Shown piece after piece: positions 59,241 through 64,000 of a stretch of DNA of 64,000 bases. Position numbers and translations under genes: made by a program. How positions within the stretch are numbered: position 1 is the stretch's first letter; each line of letters starts with the position of its first letter. This DNA comes from Streptantibioticus ferralitis. GTDB lineage: Bacteria > Actinomycetota > Actinomycetes > Streptomycetales > Streptomycetaceae. Below the pieces are notes generated by a model. It was not told the origin of the DNA and did no database searches. It was given only the letters and a program-made list of their open reading frames with translations. Location of the stretch: assembly GCF_029223525.1 (NCBI RefSeq), contig NZ_JARHTQ010000001.1, positions 558,001 through 622,000 of the forward strand, in the 5' to 3' direction.

Positions 59241-61010
59241 ATGAGAATGCGTAAGAGTCATTACGCCGCGATGCTGGCGGTGGGCGCGCTGAGCCTGAGC
59301 GCATGCAGCAGCGGGGGTGGCGGCGGTGGCGCCGGCGGTACGGCCGACGTCGCGAAGCCCACCGTCCAGCAGATCACGCTGGGCACCGCAGCCGACTCGC
59401 AGGGCCCGGCACCGGCGGTCGACGGGGCGAAGAAGGGCGGCACGGTCAACGACCTGGAGCAGTCCGACTTCAACCACCTCGACCCGGGCCAGCTCTACGT
59501 CAGCAACCAGCAGGCGATCGCCCCGCTGTACAGCCGTACGCTGACCAACTACAAGGTCGACCCGAAGTCCGGCAAGACCACCCTGGTCGGCGACCTGGCC
59601 ACCGACACCGGTGAGGCGTCGGCGGACAAGAAGACCTGGACGTACCACCTCAAGGACGGCCTCAAGTACGAGGACGGCTCCGCGATCACGTCCCAGGACA
59701 TCAAGTACGGCATCGAGCGGCTCTACGCGGACTTCGAGACCGAGGGCCCGATCTACGTCCAGACCTGGCTGTCCGGCACCGACTACCGCAAGGCCTACCA
59801 GGGCCCGTACAGCGGCAAGGACCTGCCGGATTCGGTGATCTCCACTCCGGACGACAAGACCATCGTCTTCCACTTCCAGGCCCCGCACGCGGACACCCCG
59901 TACGCGATGCAGATGCCGAACATCTCGCCGATCCCGAAGGCCAAGGACACCAAGCAGAAGTACGACCTGCACCCGGTCTCCACCGGTCCGTACAAGATCG
60001 AGACCTACAACCCGGGCAAGTCGCTGGTCCTCGCCCGCAACACCAACTGGGACCCGAAGACCGACCCGATCCGGGACGCCTACCCGGACAAGTGGAACTT
60101 CGAGATCAGCATCCCCGACCCGGGTCTGACCCAGCGCCTGATGGCCGAGTCCGGTCAGGACAAGTACTCCCTCACGCTCTCCCAGTCCGCCAACCCGACG
60201 CAGATGGCGACGATCCTCGGCGACCCGAAGTACAAGTCCCGTACGGTCAACCAGTACCAGCCGTTCGTCGACGTGCTCAGCATCAACACCTCGCGGGTCA
60301 AGGACGCGCGGGTGCGGCAGGCCATCGAGTACGCCTTCCCGATGAAGCAGATCCAGCAGACCCTGGGCGGCGAGGCGCAGGGCGAGATCGGCACCAACCT
60401 GATGAGCCCGACCATCGGCGGCTACAAGTCGTACGACCCGTTCGACAAGGTGACCCACCCCAACGGCGACCCGGAGAAGGCCAAGGCGCTGCTGAAGGAG
60501 GCCGGGGTCTCCAACCTGAAGCTGACCCTCGCCTTCGCCAACAACGAGAAGTGGCAGAACTTCGCCACCACGCTGAAGAACGGCCTCGCCAAGGCGGGCA
60601 TCGACCTGCAGCTCCAGGCGCTCGACCTGACCTCGTACTACACGCTGGTCGGCAAGGTGAACAACCCGTACGACCTGTACCGCACCGGATGGGGCGCGGA
60701 CTGGTCCAACGGCTCCACCGTGCTCCCGCCGACCGAGGACGGCCGACAGGTCGCCGACGGTCTGCCCAACTACTCGCACCTGAACGACTCGCACGTCAAC
60801 TCCGAGATCGACCGCATCAACGCGATCACCGACCTGAAGCAGCAGCAGGCCGCGTGGGAGCAGCTGTCGGAGTACATCGTCAAGAACGACGTCCCGTCCA
60901 TCCCGTACTTCTACGACAAGTTCTTCCAGATCTACGGTGACGGCCTCGGTGGCGTGACCTACAACCAGAACATCGGCGTGATCAACGCCAACACCGTGTA
61001 CGTGAAGTAG
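59241..61010 (+). CDS. bldKB: BldKB-like oligopeptide-binding lipoprotein
   Basis: A 589-aa family-5 solute-binding protein. Lipoprotein signal with lipobox LSAC, Cys at residue 22, then a Ser/Gly run. Landmarks: KKGGTVNDLEQSDFNHLDPG, TWTYHLKDGLKYEDGSAIT, LHPVSTGPYKIETYNPG, RVRQAIEYAFP and RTGWGADWSNGSTVLPP. It is the extracellular receptor of the BldK importer, about the size of S. coelicolor BldKB. ATG with GACAGG upstream, 76 nt after bldKA. Confidence 0.9.
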   Translation: MRMRKSHYAAMLAVGALSLSACSSGGGGGGAGGTADVAKPTVQQITLGTAADSQGPAPAVDGAKKGGTVNDLEQSDFNHLDPGQLYVSNQQAIAPLYSRTLTNYKVDPKSGKTTLVGDLATDTGEASADKKTWTYHLKDGLKYEDGSAITSQDIKYGIERLYADFETEGPIYVQTWLSGTDYRKAYQGPYSGKDLPDSVISTPDDKTIVFHFQAPHADTPYAMQMPNISPIPKAKDTKQKYDLHPVSTGPYKIETYNPGKSLVLARNTNWDPKTDPIRDAYPDKWNFEISIPDPGLTQRLMAESGQDKYSLTLSQSANPTQMATILGDPKYKSRTVNQYQPFVDVLSINTSRVKDARVRQAIEYAFPMKQIQQTLGGEAQGEIGTNLMSPTIGGYKSYDPFDKVTHPNGDPEKAKALLKEAGVSNLKLTLAFANNEKWQNFATTLKNGLAKAGIDLQLQALDLTSYYTLVGKVNNPYDLYRTGWGADWSNGSTVLPPTEDGRQVADGLPNYSHLNDSHVNSEIDRINAITDLKQQQAAWEQLSEYIVKNDVPSIPYFYDKFFQIYGDGLGGVTYNQNIGVINANTVYVK

Positions 61011-61150
61011 GAACCGCACCAGCCCGGTTCGCGAGCCGGTCCCGCCCCGTCCAGGCGGGACCGGCCGCGGACCGGCCGGGTCGGTCCGGAACCACTTCCC
61101 CCTGACCGTGCCGCCGACGCCGACGGCGCCCCCTACGGAAGATCCCGACC

Positions 61151-62128
61151 ATGCTCCGCTTTCTCGTACGCCGGGCGCTCGGCGCCATCGTCATCCTCGT
61201 TCTGATCAGCGCCGTCACCTACTTCCTCTTCTTCGCGCTGCCGGCCGACCCGGCACTGCTGTCCTGCGGCAAGAACTGCGGTCCGCAGGAGGTCGCGCTC
61301 ATCCACCACAACCTCGGGCTCGACCAACCGATCCCGGTGCAGTACTGGCACTACATGGTGGGCCTGTTCGTCGGCCGGGACATGCCGATAGGCCACTGCG
61401 ACGCCCCCTGCTTCGGCTTCTCGTTCGCCAACCAGCAGCCGGTGTGGGACATCATCAAGGACCGCTACCCCGACACCCTGACGCTCGCCATCATGGGCGC
61501 CGCCATCTTCCTGACCATCGGCGTCGGGCTCGGTCTGATCTCGGCGGCCAAGCAGGGCAAGCTGTTCGACAAGATCGCCAGCGGTGTCTCGCTGACCGGC
61601 CAGTCGGTGCAGATCTACTTCATCGGCCCGCTCGCCATCTACGTACTGGCCGACCAGCTGGGCTGGCTGGACCACGGCCATGACGTGGACTGGGCGCACA
61701 ACCCGGTCGGCTCCATCACCGGCATGCTCCTGCCCGCGCTCGTCATGTCCGTCATCTTCTGGTCCAACTACAGCCGCCAGACCAGGTCGTTGATGGTCGA
61801 GCAGCTGTCCGAGGAGCACGTCCGCACCGCCCGGGCCAAGGGCATGAGCTCCCGCTATGTGTTCTTCCGCTATGCGCTGCGCGGCGCGATGGGCCCGATC
61901 GTCACCATCTTCGGCATCGACCTGGGCTCGGTGTTCGGCGGGGCGATCATCACCGAGACCACGTTCGGCCTGCACGGCATCGGACAGCTGGCGGTCCAGG
62001 CGGTGCTGCAGACCGATCTGCCGCTGGAGATGGGCGTCATGCTGTTCGGCGCCACCGCCATCGTGATCTTCAACGTCCTGATCGACGCCTCCTACGCCTT
62101 CATCGACCCGCGGGTCCGGCTCGCATGA
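61151..62128 (+). CDS. bldKC: BldKC-like oligopeptide ABC permease (DppB type)
   Basis: A 325-aa permease starting MLRFLVRRALGAIVILVLIS. The first external loop holds CGKNC and HCDAPC, the same cysteine motifs as the DppB-type permease at 7493-8482, a likely disulfide-stabilised contact for the lipoprotein. The EAA-type loop is YALRGAMGPIVTIFGIDLGSVFGGAIITE. Pairs with BldKA. ATG; 140 nt after bldKB, and 64 nt before bldKD. Confidence 0.9.
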   Translation: MLRFLVRRALGAIVILVLISAVTYFLFFALPADPALLSCGKNCGPQEVALIHHNLGLDQPIPVQYWHYMVGLFVGRDMPIGHCDAPCFGFSFANQQPVWDIIKDRYPDTLTLAIMGAAIFLTIGVGLGLISAAKQGKLFDKIASGVSLTGQSVQIYFIGPLAIYVLADQLGWLDHGHDVDWAHNPVGSITGMLLPALVMSVIFWSNYSRQTRSLMVEQLSEEHVRTARAKGMSSRYVFFRYALRGAMGPIVTIFGIDLGSVFGGAIITETTFGLHGIGQLAVQAVLQTDLPLEMGVMLFGATAIVIFNVLIDASYAFIDPRVRLA

Positions 62129-62192
62129 GCGCCGCGAACCCCGCCGCCGACGCCGCCCCGCCCCCCGCACCGCTTCCGAGGAGACCCCTCAC

Positions 62193-63272
62193 ATGACCAC
62201 CCTCACCAGGCCCGAAGGGCAGGCATCGTCCCAGGACGCGGGCGCTCCGTTCCTCTCCGTGCGGGATCTGTACGTCCAGTTCGCCACCGAGGACGGAACC
62301 GTCAAGGCGGTGGACGGTCTCTCCTTCGACCTGGAGCGCGGCAGGACGCTCGGCATCGTCGGCGAGTCCGGATCGGGCAAGTCCGTCACCAACCTCGCCG
62401 TACTCGGACTGCACAACCCGCGCAACACCACCATCAGTGGTGAAATCGTGCTGGACGGCCAGGAGTTGACCGGGGCCTCAAGCAGGACGCTGGAGAAGCT
62501 GCGCGGCAACAAGATGGCGATGATCTTCCAGGACTCGCTGACCGCCCTCTCCCCGTACTACACCGTCGGACGGCAGATCTCCGAGCCGTTCCGCAAGCAC
62601 ACCGGGGCGAGCAAGAAGGAGGGGCGGGACCGGGCGATCGAGATGCTGCGCAAGGTCGGCATCCCACAGCCGCAGACCCGGGTGGACGACTACCCGCACC
62701 AGTTCTCCGGCGGTATGCGGCAGCGCGCGATGATCGCGCTCGCGCTGGTCTGCGACCCGGAGCTGCTGATCGCCGACGAGCCGACCACCGCGCTCGACGT
62801 GACGGTGCAGGCGCAGATCCTCGACCTGCTCAAGGACCTGCAGCAGGAGACCGGTACCGCGATCATCTTCATCACCCACGACCTGGGCGTGGTGGCCAAC
62901 GTCTGCGACGACGTACTGGTGATGTACGCCGGGCGGTGCGTGGAGCGGGGCAGCGTCCGGGAGATCCTCAAGACTCCGCAGCACCCCTACGCCTGGGGGC
63001 TGTTGAGCTCCATCCCGCGGTTGTCCGCCTCGGTGGACGTGCCGTTGCAACCGATCAAGGGCACACCGCCGAGTCTGCTCAACCCGCCGTCCGGCTGCCC
63101 GTTCCATCCGCGCTGCGCGTTCCGTGACCAGGTGGGCGGTACCCGTTGTCAGGACGAGCGTCCGCCGCTCGCGCTGGAGCATGGCAGGGGTTCCGCCTGC
63201 CACCTCCCGGCCGAGCAGAAGCAGTCCATCTTCGCCGAGCGGATCCAGCCGTTGCTGGGCCAAGCAGGCTGA
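62193..63272 (+). CDS. bldKD: BldKD-like oligopeptide ABC ATPase (DppD type)
   Basis: A 359-aa ATPase: Walker [11 protein letters not shown]-loop [12 protein letters not shown], signature FSGGMRQRA, Walker [13 protein letters not shown], switch FITHDLGV. The C-terminal OppD extension carries the [11 protein letters not shown]...C cysteines ([19 protein letters not shown]), known in this family to bind a [4Fe-4S] cluster. ATG with GAGGAG upstream. It forms a heterodimer with BldKE. Confidence 0.92.
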   Translation: MTTLTRPEGQASSQDAGAPFLSVRDLYVQFATEDGTVKAVDGLSFDLERGRTLGIVGESGSGKSVTNLAVLGLHNPRNTTISGEIVLDGQELTGASSRTLEKLRGNKMAMIFQDSLTALSPYYTVGRQISEPFRKHTGASKKEGRDRAIEMLRKVGIPQPQTRVDDYPHQFSGGMRQRAMIALALVCDPELLIADEPTTALDVTVQAQILDLLKDLQQETGTAIIFITHDLGVVANVCDDVLVMYAGRCVERGSVREILKTPQHPYAWGLLSSIPRLSASVDVPLQPIKGTPPSLLNPPSGCPFHPRCAFRDQVGGTRCQDERPPLALEHGRGSACHLPAEQKQSIFAERIQPLLGQAG

Positions 63273-63293
63273 TCAGGAGCCGAGGAAAGACTG

Positions 63294-64000
63294 ATGAGCG
63301 ACCCCACAATGTCCCGGGCGGCGACCCCCGGACCCCCGAGCCCGACGACCCTGGAGAAGCCCGCCGCCGAACCGCGCGCCGGTGAAGCACTGCTGGAGGT
63401 GTCCGGGGTCACCAAGCACTTCCCGGTACTGGACGGCTTCCTGTTCAAGCGGCAGGTCGGTGCCGTCCAGGCGGTGGACGGGGTGGACTTCCACGTCCGG
63501 GCCGGTGAGGCACTCGGTCTGGTCGGCGAGTCGGGGTGCGGCAAGTCCACCACCGGGCGGTTGGTCACCCGGCTGCTGGAGCCGACCAGCGGCAGGATCA
63601 CCTACCGCGGCCAGGACATCACCCACGCCAACCGCAAGCAGCTCGCGCCGATCCGCTCCGAGATCCAGATGATCTTCCAGGATCCGTACGCGTCGCTCAA
63701 CCCGCGGCAGACCGTCGGCAACATCATCTCCGGTCCGATGGAGATCAACGGGATCAATCCGACCGGTGGCCGGGAGAAGCGGGTCCGCGAGCTGCTGGAG
63801 ACCGTGGGCCTCAACCCCGAGCACTACAACCGCTTTCCGCACGAGTTCTCCGGCGGTCAGCGGCAACGCATCGGAGTGGCCAGGGCGTTGGCGCTGGAGC
63901 CCAAGCTGATCGTCGCCGACGAACCGGTCTCCGCACTCGATGTGTCCATCCAGGCCCAGGTGGTCAACCTACTGCAGGACCTGCAGAACGAGCTGGGCAT
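63294..64000 (+). CDS. bldKE: BldKE-like oligopeptide ABC ATPase (DppF type), 3' end beyond window
   Basis: The first 235 residues of the second BldK ATPase. Walker [11 protein letters not shown]-loop [12 protein letters not shown], signature [10 protein letters not shown], Walker [13 protein letters not shown]; the switch histidine and C-terminal domain lie outside. Start ATG at 63294 with AGGAAAG upstream, 21 nt after bldKD. The N-terminal ~30 residues are Pro/Ala-rich. The frame is open to the window edge. Confidence 0.92.
   Translation, partial: MSDPTMSRAATPGPPSPTTLEKPAAEPRAGEALLEVSGVTKHFPVLDGFLFKRQVGAVQAVDGVDFHVRAGEALGLVGESGCGKSTTGRLVTRLLEPTSGRITYRGQDITHANRKQLAPIRSEIQMIFQDPYASLNPRQTVGNIISGPMEINGINPTGGREKRVRELLETVGLNPEHYNRFPHEFSGGQRQRIGVARALALEPKLIVADEPVSALDVSIQAQVVNLLQDLQNELG

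Noticed and set aside
1-64000. tRNA or rRNA genes
   Set aside because: I looked for T-loop GGTTCGAATCC-type strings with acceptor stems and found none that folds as a tRNA; no rRNA signature was seen.

Overview
The window is chromosomal DNA from a high-GC actinomycete, almost certainly a Streptomyces. GC is very high, GTG and TTG starts are common, many start and stop codons overlap by 4 nt (ATGA/GTGA), and several Streptomyces or actinobacterial families are present (DUF3107, DUF3117, DUF3152, DUF6113, DUF6758, MshB, a BldK-type oligopeptide importer). I see no rRNA, tRNA, insertion sequence, prophage or CRISPR array.

Layout. 1-5453: start of moeZ (cut by the window edge), then a Pel-like exopolysaccharide cluster (spherulin-4-type hydrolase, sugar epimerase, unknown 8-TM protein, PelF glycosyltransferase). 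5736-11147: a tightly overlapping oligopeptide ABC importer with both ATPases fused in one chain. 11437-18768: DUF3152 putative metalloprotease, alpha/beta hydrolase, a small acidic protein, TetR regulator, DUF3107, small membrane protein, ferritin-like protein, and a DEAD-box helicase with a structured leader and repeat-rich tail. From memory, M. tuberculosis carries moeZ, DUF3152, TetR, DUF3107, ferritin-like and helicase genes together (Rv3206c-Rv3211), so the polysaccharide and importer genes look like an insertion into a conserved block.

18900-31102: a second hydrolase, a 46-aa protein, MarC, PHP phosphoesterase, DUF6758, SUFU-domain protein, CorA, an EamA exporter, a lipoprotein, and a MgtE-N/CBS-DUF1003-Mrp run. 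31263-36397: an envelope-stress module, ECF sigma factor SigE, its zinc anti-sigma factor, an HtrA protease and TatB, divergent from an O-methyltransferase. 36515-45583: DUF3117, enoyl-CoA hydratase, a long imperfect inverted repeat, Tag, a DivIVA-motif protein, a FolP2-like protein, a LOG-family protein, DapE, a lytic-transglycosylase-like protein, DapC and ferredoxin. Much of this matches the Rv1170-Rv1239 neighbourhood of M. tuberculosis.

45720-55170: GNAT and SirB1-like proteins, then a four-gene export and sensing operon (ABC ATPase, ABC-2 permease, DesK-like kinase, NarL-like regulator) with a palindromic operator candidate upstream. A large membrane-anchored protein with a peptidoglycan-binding-like domain, DUF6113, mshB (mycothiol synthesis) and a small membrane protein follow. 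55559-64000: an S9 prolyl-oligopeptidase-like enzyme, then the bldKA-E operon (permease, lipoprotein, permease, ATPase, truncated ATPase), which in S. coelicolor imports the oligopeptide signal for aerial growth.

Most interesting: the ~357-bp imperfect palindrome that exactly fills the space between two stop codons (37797-38153); the helicase leader with four hairpins and no usable ATG/GTG start; the lone type I-E CRISPR-repeat-like palindrome before moeZ; the loss of DHPS motifs in the folP-like gene; the cysteine-motif loop shared by both DppB-type permeases; and the palindrome upstream of the ABC/two-component operon.
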